NCBI GenBank assembly: GCA_021807845.1
Contig: JAKBCM010000079.1
Span: 1-6,525 of the forward strand
DNA length: 6,525 bases
Source of the DNA: Pseudomonadota bacterium
GTDB lineage: Bacteria; Pseudomonadota; Gammaproteobacteria; Legionellales; Legionellaceae
Direction of reading: 5' to 3'
How positions within the stretch are numbered: position 1 is the stretch's first letter; every line of letters begins with the position of its first letter. Below, one piece after another: positions 1 to 6,489 of this stretch. The position numbers were made by a program, and so were the translations under genes. The notes beneath the pieces were generated by a model, which saw only the letters and a program-made list of their open reading frames with translations, searched no databases and had not been told where the DNA came from.

Positions 1-1038
1 ATAGCCGCCATTCGTCGAACCAATAGAGACATTTGGTAAACGATTGGCAATAGCCACCCCTATCAGTTCATTTGCAGCATGCATCTGCTCTTCGGCTGCT
101 CGGATGTCAGGTCGGTGCTCTAAGAGTGCTGAAGGAAGAGAAAGCGGTAAGTGCGTCGGAAGATGTAGGGAGCTTAAGTTAATGCTCGGTGTTTTTTTAT
201 CATCAGGGAGACGTCCGATGAGCGCGTTTAATGCATCGCGTATGATGGCCAATTGTTTCTCTAAAGGAGGTAAAGTTGCTTCTGCCGCTGCTAAGGCCGC
301 TTCTTGTGTGGCCAAATCAGCAATGGCTGTATTTCCTAAATGCAGTTGTTGTTGATAGATGGCCACAATCCTTTTTTGGCTAGCAATGAGTGTTTTCGTG
401 GCTGAAATTTCTTCGTGCAAAGCTGCTTCTTGAATTGCAGTATTTGCCACATTGGCTGCTAACGTCAGATAAGTGGCTTCTAATTGAAGCGCTTGAAATG
501 TGGCTTGCGCTTTTAAGGAGGCCACTTGTCGGCGGATCCCCCCAAAGACATCAGCGGTATAAGACACAAAAACTTGCCCAGTATACAAAGGGTAAATATA
601 TTTATTGCTGGCTAAATAGCTGGTAAGAATTTTGGCCGTTTGTTGCGTAGTAGGAGACAAAGACAAACCAATAGAGGGGTAAAAAGCGCCTTGTGCTGCA
701 TAGACATTTTCCAATGCGGCCCTTAATGCCTCCTCTGCAGCGCCTACACTTGGATTGTGTGTAAAGCTCTCTTCAATCAGTGCATTCATAGATTTAGAGT
801 GAAAGAGTTTCCACCAGTCTTTGGGAACGTCTTGATGGGGTATGAATATTTGTGATTTGCCAAAATGGGTATTTGTAGCACTTGTTTGGTTGCTTGAGGT
901 ATAGGTTTGCGGTGATGGTGTTTCCGGTCTTTTATAATTGGGTCCTACGGCACAGTTGCATAGTAAACAGATAAACGTTGACAACAAAACAAAAGATCGG
1001 GCAATAGGGAAAACATGATTTTTTGTTGAATCAGTCAT
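1..1038 (-). CDS. NodT-family outer-membrane factor lipoprotein of an RND efflux system (3' end beyond the window)
   Basis: The frame is open from the ATG at 1038 to the window edge: 346 codons with no stop. NodT/TolC-type factors usually have about 460-490 residues, so roughly the last quarter is missing. The product should form the trimeric outer-membrane barrel and periplasmic tunnel through which the adjacent RND pump exports substrate. Visible features are a signal sequence with hydrophobic core at residues 12-27, a lipidation cysteine at C29 followed by AVGPNYKRP (the family's typical post-lipobox sequence), WWKLF at 75-79, SYTADVFGGIRRQ at 159-171 (family form: SYELDLFGRIRR), and the second-repeat hallmark LPSALLEHRPDIRAAE at 301-316 with IGVAIANRLPNVSI at 326-339. 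The residue before C29 is Asn, unusual for a lipobox. The start overlaps the permease stop as ATGA and has an AAGGA ribosome site 7 nt upstream (1046-1050), so translation is probably coupled. Family assignment is firm; substrate is not. Confidence 0.93.
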   Translation of the reverse strand, partial: MTDSTKNHVFPIARSFVLLSTFICLLCNCAVGPNYKRPETPSPQTYTSSNQTSATNTHFGKSQIFIPHQDVPKDWWKLFHSKSMNALIEESFTHNPSVGAAEEALRAALENVYAAQGAFYPSIGLSLSPTTQQTAKILTSYLASNKYIYPLYTGQVFVSYTADVFGGIRRQVASLKAQATFQALQLEATYLTLAANVANTAIQEAALHEEISATKTLIASQKRIVAIYQQQLHLGNTAIADLATQEAALAAAEATLPPLEKQLAIIRDALNALIGRLPDDKKTPSINLSSLHLPTHLPLSLPSALLEHRPDIRAAEEQMHAANELIGVAIANRLPNVSIGSTNGGY

Positions 1039-4000
1039 CGTTTCTTCCTTTTGAGGAATTGAAAGCCCCCATTTTCGAAAAAACGCTCCATGGTATAGAA
1101 GTAAGTAGGTAAAATAAATAAAGTGAGTAAAGTAGCGACCGAAAGTCCTCCCACGACGACCGTTGCGAGCCCGCGCTGAACATCTGTGCCAACGCCTGTG
1201 GCTAATGCTGCAGGTAACATCCCAAAAGAGGCCACCGTTGCCGTCATTAACACCGGTCTAAGACGCTCTGTTGCGCCATCAATCACCGATTGGCTGAGTG
1301 AATCTGATGTTTTTCGTATGCGTCGAATGTTTGAAATCATGATGATGGCATTTTGTACGGCCACCCCAAAGAGAGCGATAAAACCCACCGCTGTGGCAAT
1401 GTTGAGTGTTTCTCCGGTGAGATGCAGCATGATAAGTCCACCCAGCGTCGCCATGGGTACAACGCCTAAAATGAGGATGACTAAGCGCAATTTTTGAAAT
1501 TCAAAAAACAAAAGGATCCCCATTAAAATGAGCATGCAGGAAAAAATAAAGATCAATCGTTTTTGCGCACGTTGCTGGCTTTCAAATTGTCCTGCCCACT
1601 GCAACCGAAATTGAGTATGATCATATTTGACTTCTTGCTCAATACGTTTTTGTGCCTCATTCAAATAAGAAGAAAGAGCCCGACCACGATTATCAATACG
1701 GATAGTAATCTCACGCTTACTTTCTTCGTGAGCAATGTTACTTTCTCCTGTTTTGTATTCGATGTTAGCCAGTTCAGATAAAAGGATCTTGGCTCCTGTC
1801 GAGCTCTTTAAAAATAATTGTCCCACCGCTTCAATGTTCTTTTTGTCAGATTTTGGGAAACGAACGGTGGCATTGTAAATGGCTTTATCCACATAAATAG
1901 TGGCCACTGGTGTACCGCTTAGTCCTGTTTGAATGAGGTTGGTGACATCAGCGACACTAATGCCGTATCTTGCCATTTTGTCGCGATCTATCTTTACCAC
2001 CAATTGCGGGATAGGTGGTTCTTGAAAGATTGATACAGATGCGGTGCCGTGAATTTTTTTTAAAATATCGACCACTTGATTGCCAATTCTTCGAGACTCC
2101 GTTAAATCATCCCCATATATTCGTAGGGCCAATGGGCTATGTGACCCACCAACCAGATCGTTCACATTATCAATAATGGGTTGACTAATTCCAATGGTAT
2201 AACCCGGCATTTCTGCAAACCTTTTGATTAATTTGGCAATGAATTCGGATTTTTTTTCTTTATTAGGCCATTGCGAGTAGGGTTTTAACCCCACAGGTAC
2301 TTCAATATGTGAAGGAGTCCAAGGATCAGTGCCCTCATCACTTCGACCGAGTTGCGTCACGACATAAGAGATTTCTGGATATTCAAGGAGGACCTGCCTG
2401 AGTTCAGTGGCCATATCGTTGGCTTTCTCTAAAGACAGTCCTGCCGGTAGTTCTACTTGCAGCCAAAGTGCGCCTTCATCCATACTGGGGAGAAATTCTT
2501 TTCCTGCGCTCATCCCTAATCCCAGAACTGTCAGAAGGATTATTACTCCAAGGATGTAGGTGACTTTGGGTTGTAAGAGGAGTCGCTCCAACAGTGATCG
2601 ATATTTCATGGTTAACCAGATGAGTGGGCGGTTATGCATGATTTTTTGCGGTCTTTTTAAGGCAGCAAAAGCAAGTCCTGGAATCAAGGTCAGTGAGCAA
2701 ATGAGAGCCCCTAAGAGCGCAAACGATACAGTATAGGCCATAGGGGTAAATAATTTTCCTTCAGCTCTCTCAAAAGCAAACAAAGGCAAATAGGCTGAAA
2801 TGATGATGAGTGTGGCAAAGAAGATAGGCCGAGCAACATGATGGGTGATTTTTAATGTTTCCTCCTCGTTTAAGGCAAGGTTTGGAAACTCTTCTCTACA
2901 TCGTAATATCGCTTCCATGATAACGATGGCACCATCCACTATCACCCCAAAGTCAATGGCGCCTAATGAAAACAGATTGGCTGGCATTTTGGTCGCTGTC
3001 ATGAGAATGAAGATGGCCACGAGCGCAGCAGGGATGGCAACGGCAGCTACCAAGGCGCTTCTTGGGTTACCAAGGAATACCATCAACACAATGCACACCA
3101 AAATGATGCCCTCGATAACGGTGTGGCCTACTTTGTCTATGGTCAAGTGGACCAAATCATCTCGGTCAATATATGGCACAATTTTAACGCCCAAAGGATC
3201 TAATATGTGCTGTATCTGGTCAATTTTGGTGTGCACACCTTTTAATACCTCAGAGGGATTTTCAAGCTTTCGCATTTGAACTATTCCTTCAATGGTATCT
3301 GGATTATGATTTTTGCCAAGGAATCCTTCTCGTTCTTGGTGACCATATTGCAATTTACCCAAATCTTGCACAAGAATGGGGCTCCCATTGCTTTGACTGA
3401 CGACAATTTTTCCCAAATCATCGAGTGTGTGGATTTGACCTATCCCTCTAATGACATAACTTTGCTCTCCGCGAGAGACTCGACCACCTCCCGCATTTGC
3501 TGTTCCATTGCTGATGGCATTCATCACGTCATTGAGCGCTACATCATATTTATTCATCAAAGAAGGTTCGATGGTCAGTTGAAATTCCTTGGTCAATCCG
3601 CCAAAATTTGCAACATCTGCAATCCCTTGAACTTGTTTGATCATGGGAATGACTATCCAGCGTTGAATTTCAGACAGCTCCATCAAGTTTTTGGTATCAG
3701 ATTCTAACGTGTATCGATAAATCTCTCCGCCTGTTCCCGTTAATGGACCTAGGGTCGGTTGGACACCATTGGGGAGTGTTGCATCTTTGAGGTGATCAAC
3801 CACGCGTTCGCGAGCCCAATACTCATCGACGCCATCTTTAAAAATCAGTGTGATCAAAGAGAGAGCAAAAGTACTGCTAGAACGCAGCACAAACGTGTCT
3901 GGGGTGTTTACCAAAGCACGCTCCAGAGGGATGGTGATTTGCTTTTCAACTTCTTCTGCGGCAAGTCCTGGTACTTGAGTCGTTACAAAAACGGTGACGT

Positions 4001-4130
4001 CGCTTAACTCCGGATAAGCTTCAATGGTCATTTTGGTGGCTGAGAAATATCCGAAAATGGCAATTAAGATAGCCGCACCCCAAAAAATATGTCGACGAAG
4101 AAAACAAAAAGTGATGAGCTTGTTAATCAT
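1035..4130 (-). CDS. CzcA-type heavy-metal efflux RND permease
   Basis: This is a 1031-residue, full-length inner-membrane RND pump, expected to act as a trimer and exchange protons for substrate. The architecture is classical: TM1 near 14-31, a large periplasmic loop, TM2-TM6 between about 335 and 490, TM7 near 523-541, a second periplasmic loop, and TM8-TM12 between about 859 and 1010. TM4 carries DFGVIVDGAIVIME at 393-406. Its D393, D399 and E406 have the spacing of the proton-relay residues of CzcA-class (HME) pumps, which differ from the pattern in drug (HAE) pumps. Other family matches are GRSDEGTDPWTPSHIE at 595-610, GFIALFGVAVQNAIIMIS at 916-933 and GATERLRPVLMTA at 952-964. The residue after E406 is Ala where CzcA relatives usually have Asn. 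The start overlaps the adaptor gene by 8 bp, with GGAG 9 nt upstream. Family knowledge suggests export of a divalent metal cation; which ion cannot be told from sequence, and a non-metal substrate is not excluded. Confidence 0.93.
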   Translation of the reverse strand: MINKLITFCFLRRHIFWGAAILIAIFGYFSATKMTIEAYPELSDVTVFVTTQVPGLAAEEVEKQITIPLERALVNTPDTFVLRSSSTFALSLITLIFKDGVDEYWARERVVDHLKDATLPNGVQPTLGPLTGTGGEIYRYTLESDTKNLMELSEIQRWIVIPMIKQVQGIADVANFGGLTKEFQLTIEPSLMNKYDVALNDVMNAISNGTANAGGGRVSRGEQSYVIRGIGQIHTLDDLGKIVVSQSNGSPILVQDLGKLQYGHQEREGFLGKNHNPDTIEGIVQMRKLENPSEVLKGVHTKIDQIQHILDPLGVKIVPYIDRDDLVHLTIDKVGHTVIEGIILVCIVLMVFLGNPRSALVAAVAIPAALVAIFILMTATKMPANLFSLGAIDFGVIVDGAIVIMEAILRCREEFPNLALNEEETLKITHHVARPIFFATLIIISAYLPLFAFERAEGKLFTPMAYTVSFALLGALICSLTLIPGLAFAALKRPQKIMHNRPLIWLTMKYRSLLERLLLQPKVTYILGVIILLTVLGLGMSAGKEFLPSMDEGALWLQVELPAGLSLEKANDMATELRQVLLEYPEISYVVTQLGRSDEGTDPWTPSHIEVPVGLKPYSQWPNKEKKSEFIAKLIKRFAEMPGYTIGISQPIIDNVNDLVGGSHSPLALRIYGDDLTESRRIGNQVVDILKKIHGTASVSIFQEPPIPQLVVKIDRDKMARYGISVADVTNLIQTGLSGTPVATIYVDKAIYNATVRFPKSDKKNIEAVGQLFLKSSTGAKILLSELANIEYKTGESNIAHEESKREITIRIDNRGRALSSYLNEAQKRIEQEVKYDHTQFRLQWAGQFESQQRAQKRLIFIFSCMLILMGILLFFEFQKLRLVILILGVVPMATLGGLIMLHLTGETLNIATAVGFIALFGVAVQNAIIMISNIRRIRKTSDSLSQSVIDGATERLRPVLMTATVASFGMLPAALATGVGTDVQRGLATVVVGGLSVATLLTLFILPTYFYTMERFFENGGFQFLKRKKR

Positions 4131-5301
4131 TCACCAATACTCCGCCGTGAGTCACCACTCTATCGCCCTCAGATAATCCAGAAATGACTCGCACATTTCC
4201 ATGGTCTTCAGTGCCTAAGTCCACATCACGTCTTTCAAAAGTCCATGGTTGAATTTCTACAAAGACACTAGTGGCGTCGTTATGCATCAGGATAGCTGAG
4301 ATGGGAATCAATGCTTCTTTGGGTTCTGGGAGGGATATTTTTGCGGTGGCGTACATATTGGGCATAAGCTTATCATCTTGATGGAGAAGCTCAATGTGTA
4401 CTTTGTTGCGACGTGTATCTCCTTCCATGTAGGGATTGACATAGGAAATTTTGCCTTTAAAAACGCGTTTTGGAATAGCGAATAGGGTAATTTCAACAGG
4501 AAGATTCTTCGTGATGGAGCTGATATATTTTTCAGGGATATTGGCAACGACCCATACAAAATTGGTGTTGTAAACCGTGAATATAGGGATGGTTAGATCA
4601 TTGATAAAGCTTCCTTGCCCATAATTCAGTGAAGTGATGACTCCATTTATGGGTGATGTGATTTGTAAGTGACGAAAGCCATGTTTACCCAGCATGTTTA
4701 CAGTAGCAGTGGCACGCTTTAACTCAGCTTGGGCTATGATATAGTTACTTTCAGCGGACTCAATATCTTTGATTGCATTAGCACCTGCTCGATTGACTTG
4801 ACGAGCTCGTTTTAAGGCTTCTTTTGCTAAAATATAAGCACTTCTGGCTTTGTCCTGGTCGGTTTTAGCACCTGAAAGCCCGGGGGCCTCAATGACGGCA
4901 AGGATTTGATCTTTTTTTACAACATCACCGAGCTTTACGTGATATTTGGTCAGGCGTCCGGTGATTGGGGGAAAAATTTGTGTAATTTGCGAGGGTTCTG
5001 CTTCAATGTTTGCTGGGAATGAAACCTGATGAGGTTCACGCGATGTGGTGATACGTTGGATCTTCATCTCTTTTCGAATAGGCGAATTTTTAGGCACGAT
5101 GATTTTATTTTCTTTACGGATGAGCATGGGTTCATTGAGCGTATGTTTGCTGTCAAAAAAAACGCTGATACAGAGTTTAAAAAAGAATACAACTAGGATC
5201 ATTCCCAAAAGGCCAGTCAGTAGCAAAACAATCGGTTTTTGATGTTCAGGAATGTTGGCATATTTGGCACGTAGTAAAGCAATCAATGCGCGGATTTTCA
5301 T
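4123..5301 (-). CDS. RND efflux periplasmic adaptor subunit (HlyD/CzcB-type membrane fusion protein)
   Basis: The protein has 392 residues from the chosen ATG. It links the RND permease to the outer-membrane factor in the periplasm. It has a short cytoplasmic N-terminus, one membrane anchor at about 23-42 (no lipobox), the first half of a lipoyl-like domain at about 104-142 (PPITGRLTKYHVKLGDVV), an alpha-helical hairpin at about 145-205 rich in Ala/Lys/Glu, the second lipoyl half at about 211-243 (ITSPINGVITSL), then beta-barrel and membrane-proximal domains (MPNMYATAKISLP at 313-325; GLSEGDRVV at 375-383). There is no His-rich or Met-rich N-terminal metal site as in some CzcB/CusB proteins. 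In-frame upstream starts exist at 5328 (ATG) and 5331 (GTG), but only the ATG at 5301 has a good ribosome site (AAGGA, 8 nt away). It is the first gene of the operon and overlaps the permease by 8 bp. Identity is secure; the start is less so. Confidence 0.9.
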   Translation of the reverse strand: MKIRALIALLRAKYANIPEHQKPIVLLLTGLLGMILVVFFFKLCISVFFDSKHTLNEPMLIRKENKIIVPKNSPIRKEMKIQRITTSREPHQVSFPANIEAEPSQITQIFPPITGRLTKYHVKLGDVVKKDQILAVIEAPGLSGAKTDQDKARSAYILAKEALKRARQVNRAGANAIKDIESAESNYIIAQAELKRATATVNMLGKHGFRHLQITSPINGVITSLNYGQGSFINDLTIPIFTVYNTNFVWVVANIPEKYISSITKNLPVEITLFAIPKRVFKGKISYVNPYMEGDTRRNKVHIELLHQDDKLMPNMYATAKISLPEPKEALIPISAILMHNDATSVFVEIQPWTFERRDVDLGTEDHGNVRVISGLSEGDRVVTHGGVLVND

Positions 5302-5423
5302 GAAACGAATCCTTGTTTTATGGGACATCACTGTTTATCTAGGTTCTTCCCATAATTAATGATGAACTAGTCGCTGGAAGTAGGATATCATAAAATCATT
5401 CAGTATACGCGAGGTAACCGTTG
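5302..5423. promoter_or_regulatory. Divergent intergenic region between the efflux operon and the PEBP gene
   Basis: About 120 bp separates the two start codons, so promoters for both directions should lie here or just inside the coding edges. On the minus strand, TATACT (complement of 5402-5407) and TATGAT (complement of 5388-5393) resemble -10 boxes. On the plus strand, TAAAAT at 5391-5396 does. None has a convincing -35 hexamer at 16-18 bp, so no promoter is asserted. I see no clear metal-regulator palindrome; the only inverted match noted is AATGAT at 5358-5363 against ATCATT at 5395-5400, which is short. No regulator gene (MerR, two-component) is present in the window. Confidence 0.4.
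5310..5314 (-). promoter_or_regulatory. Ribosome binding site that decides the adaptor start
   Basis: The minus strand reads AAGGA here, 8 nt before the ATG at 5301. No comparable purine-rich site lies at correct distance before the alternative starts at 5328 (ATG) or 5331 (GTG), where the upstream bases read CCTAGATAAACA. This favours a protein beginning MKIRALIALL. Confidence 0.6.
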
Positions 5424-5936
5424 ATGAACAAAAAATGCCTATCGTTTTGTTTCATATTATGCAGTATGACTTCATGGAGTTTTGCGATGAGTTTATCATT
5501 AAGTAGCCCCGATTTTTCAAATCATGAATTCATTCCATCTCTGTATACGTGTGATGGGAAAGGGATATCGCCAGCTCTCATTTGGCACGCGCCACCCCCA
5601 CACACGCAATCGTTGGCTTTGATAGTAGATGATCCTGACGCACCAAGAGGGGTCTGGTCTCATTGGGTTTTATTTAATATACCTTCCAACATGCGGCAAC
5701 TGCCCGAAAAAACGATGATCCCTACGGGAGCAACCTGTGGTAGAAATAGCTGGGGTAAAAATGAATATGGTGGTCCTTGTCCACCCCATGGTACACATCG
5801 ATATTTTTTCACCTTGTATGCTTTAGATACTGTGTTACATCTCAATGAAAAGGCAGCAGAACAGGATGTATTGACAGCGATGAAAGGTCATATTTTAGAG
5901 CAAAGCGTACTGATTGGACTTTACAGCCGTTCATGA
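5424..5936 (+). CDS. Exported YbhB/YbcL-type phosphatidylethanolamine-binding (PEBP) family protein
   Basis: This gene encodes 170 residues. The N-terminus MNKKCLSFCFILCSMTSWSFA is a likely Sec signal peptide, cut after A21 (S-F-A before the cut), leaving a mature domain of about 149 residues, the usual PEBP size. Family motifs forming the anion-binding pocket are intact: VDDPDAPRGVWSHWVLFNIP at 68-87 (DPDAP and H80-W81), NSWGKNEYGGPCPPHGTHRY at 108-127 with H125, and FFTLYALD at 128-135. The export signal places it closer to periplasmic YbcL-like proteins than to cytosolic YbhB. The molecular role of bacterial members is poorly defined; 'Raf kinase inhibitor-like' is a name inherited from the eukaryotic homologues. 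Mature cysteines C43, C105 and C119 could form a disulfide. The ATG at 5424 is preferred over the TTG at 5421 because GAGGT at 5411-5415 sits 8 nt upstream. It is transcribed away from the efflux operon; no functional link is evident. Confidence 0.93.
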   Translation: MNKKCLSFCFILCSMTSWSFAMSLSLSSPDFSNHEFIPSLYTCDGKGISPALIWHAPPPHTQSLALIVDDPDAPRGVWSHWVLFNIPSNMRQLPEKTMIPTGATCGRNSWGKNEYGGPCPPHGTHRYFFTLYALDTVLHLNEKAAEQDVLTAMKGHILEQSVLIGLYSRS

Positions 5937-5974
5937 GGAGCATGATCACTGCTGATTAAAGGGTCGTTATTTTC

Positions 5975-6015
5975 AAAAAAACAGACTACCACCGACAAAA
6001 ACGGAGGTAGTCTGT
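5975..6015 (-). terminator. Rho-independent terminator for the Gly/His-rich gene
   Basis: The arms ACAGACTACC (5981-5990) and GGTAGTCTGT (6006-6015) are perfect complements. The stem continues past one A-A mismatch with three more pairs (CCG 5992-5994 with CGG 6002-6004), closing on a 7-nt loop. On the minus strand the hairpin is followed by seven T (complement of 5975-5981). It lies about 20 bp beyond the stop codon of the minus-strand gene at 6037. The plus strand has no T-run after the hairpin, so it should work mainly for the minus strand. Confidence 0.9.
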
Positions 6016-6036
6016 GGGTATGTAAAGATATTTCAA

Positions 6037-6384
6037 TCAATTACATACCTGATATTGTGTGCAAGCTCCATTAGAGTAGCATTGTTGAGTTGTATAGCAT
6101 TGAGGGGCATAGTATCCGCCGAGAGGGACACCAATCACAACACCAGCGCCACCCCAGCCCCAGCCGCCACCGTGATAATAGCCACCACCCCAACCACCGC
6201 CGTGATAATAGCCACCACCGTGCCAACCGCCGCCATGCCAACCGCCGCCATGCCAGCCTCCACCACCACCGTGCCATCCGCCGCCTCCCCAGCCACCATG
6301 TGCATAACTGGCTGACCAGGCAAATAAGCCAAGCGCGAAAATCAAGGTAGAGATGATTTTGTGTTTCTTCAGATAAGTGATCAT
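6037..6384 (-). CDS. Small exported Gly/His/Trp/Tyr-rich repeat protein with a four-cysteine tail
   Basis: The protein has 115 residues and no function I can name. Residues 1-28 form a clear signal peptide (positive MITYLKKHK, hydrophobic core, S-Y-A before the predicted cut). The mature protein begins with about 50 residues built from GGGWH and GGGYYHGGGW units, containing seven His and many Trp/Tyr. A short hydrophobic stretch follows (AGVVIGVPLGGYY), then a tail with four cysteines (QCYTTQQCYSNGACTQYQVC) that could form two disulfides. The low-complexity part could bind metal or interact with the envelope, but this is inference only. An ATG at 6390 is also in frame; 6384 is preferred because AAGGA (complement of 6392-6396) is 7 nt upstream of it but only 1 nt from the first ATG. 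The signal peptide, ribosome site and matching terminator support a real gene, although several other frames are also open across this GC-rich repeat. Confidence 0.82.
   Translation of the reverse strand: MITYLKKHKIISTLIFALGLFAWSASYAHGGWGGGGWHGGGGGWHGGGWHGGGWHGGGYYHGGGWGGGYYHGGGWGWGGAGVVIGVPLGGYYAPQCYTTQQCYSNGACTQYQVCN
6171..6255 (-). repeat. In-gene tandem repeats encoding GGGYYHGGGW and GGGWH units
   Basis: Two copies of a 19-bp exact match (CGTGATAATAGCCACCACC) lie at 6171-6189 and 6201-6219, a 30-bp period equal to ten codons. Next to them a 15-bp unit (TGCCAACCGCCGCCA) is exactly repeated at 6221-6235 and 6236-6250 and begins a third time to 6255. Periods are multiples of three, so copy-number change would keep the frame. 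Confidence 0.85.
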
Positions 6385-6391
6385 GATCATT

Positions 6392-6396
6392 TCCTT
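6392..6396 (-). promoter_or_regulatory. Ribosome binding site that decides the start of the Gly/His-rich gene
   Basis: The minus strand reads AAGGA, placed 7 nt before the ATG at 6384 and too close (1 nt) to the ATG at 6390. This selects the shorter start. Confidence 0.6.
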
Positions 6397-6489
6397 ATCT
6401 CACATTGAGCTACCCCTAATTTAAAAAGATGATTTTTTTCAGGATAAAAAAGGATTAATCTACTGAATTTTGGGATAAATACAGTGGAT
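6397..6489. other. AT-rich intergenic region, possibly containing the left end of an insertion sequence
   Basis: This stretch separates the divergent starts of the Gly/His-rich gene (minus) and the transposase-like frame (plus). It has runs of A and T and no open frame of note. On the plus strand, TTGAGC at 6405-6410 and GATGAT at 6428-6433 are 17 bp apart, each matching four of six promoter consensus bases; this is weak. No promoter for the minus-strand gene stands out. If an IS starts to the right, its terminal inverted repeat should be here, but it cannot be fixed without the other end. Confidence 0.3.

Noticed and set aside
44..626. Plus-strand open frames at 44-355 and 390-626
   Set aside because: They lie opposite the well-supported outer-membrane factor frame, have no recognisable motif, and their amino-acid composition looks like the antisense of a coding region.
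1186..4007. Several plus-strand open frames inside the permease gene (1186-1497, 1563-1781, 2845-3279, 3276-3707, 3759-4007)
   Set aside because: The minus-strand permease is continuous and family-consistent over the whole stretch; these frames are antisense shadows with no domain features.
4308..5242. Frames at 4308-4559 (minus) and 5045-5242 (plus) within the adaptor gene
   Set aside because: Both overlap the intact adaptor coding sequence and have no ribosome site or family match.
5302..5423. A metal-responsive operator in the divergent region
   Set aside because: No long or well-matched palindrome is visible; the short AATGAT/ATCATT match is expected by chance in AT-rich DNA.
5660..5845. 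Minus-strand frame opposite the PEBP gene
   Set aside because: It is antisense to the most conserved PEBP motifs and explains nothing by itself.
5939..5958. Small inverted repeat ATCA-CTGC-TGAT after the PEBP stop as a terminator
   Set aside because: The stem is only four pairs and no T-run follows.
6171..6300. CRISPR-like repetition
   Set aside because: The repeats are contiguous short coding units (15 and 30 bp periods) without unique spacers, and there are no cas genes.
6055..6350. Alternative frames on both strands across the Gly/His-rich repeat
   Set aside because: A repeat with a period divisible by three keeps many frames open. Only the frame ending at 6037 has a signal peptide, a well-placed ribosome site and a matching terminator.
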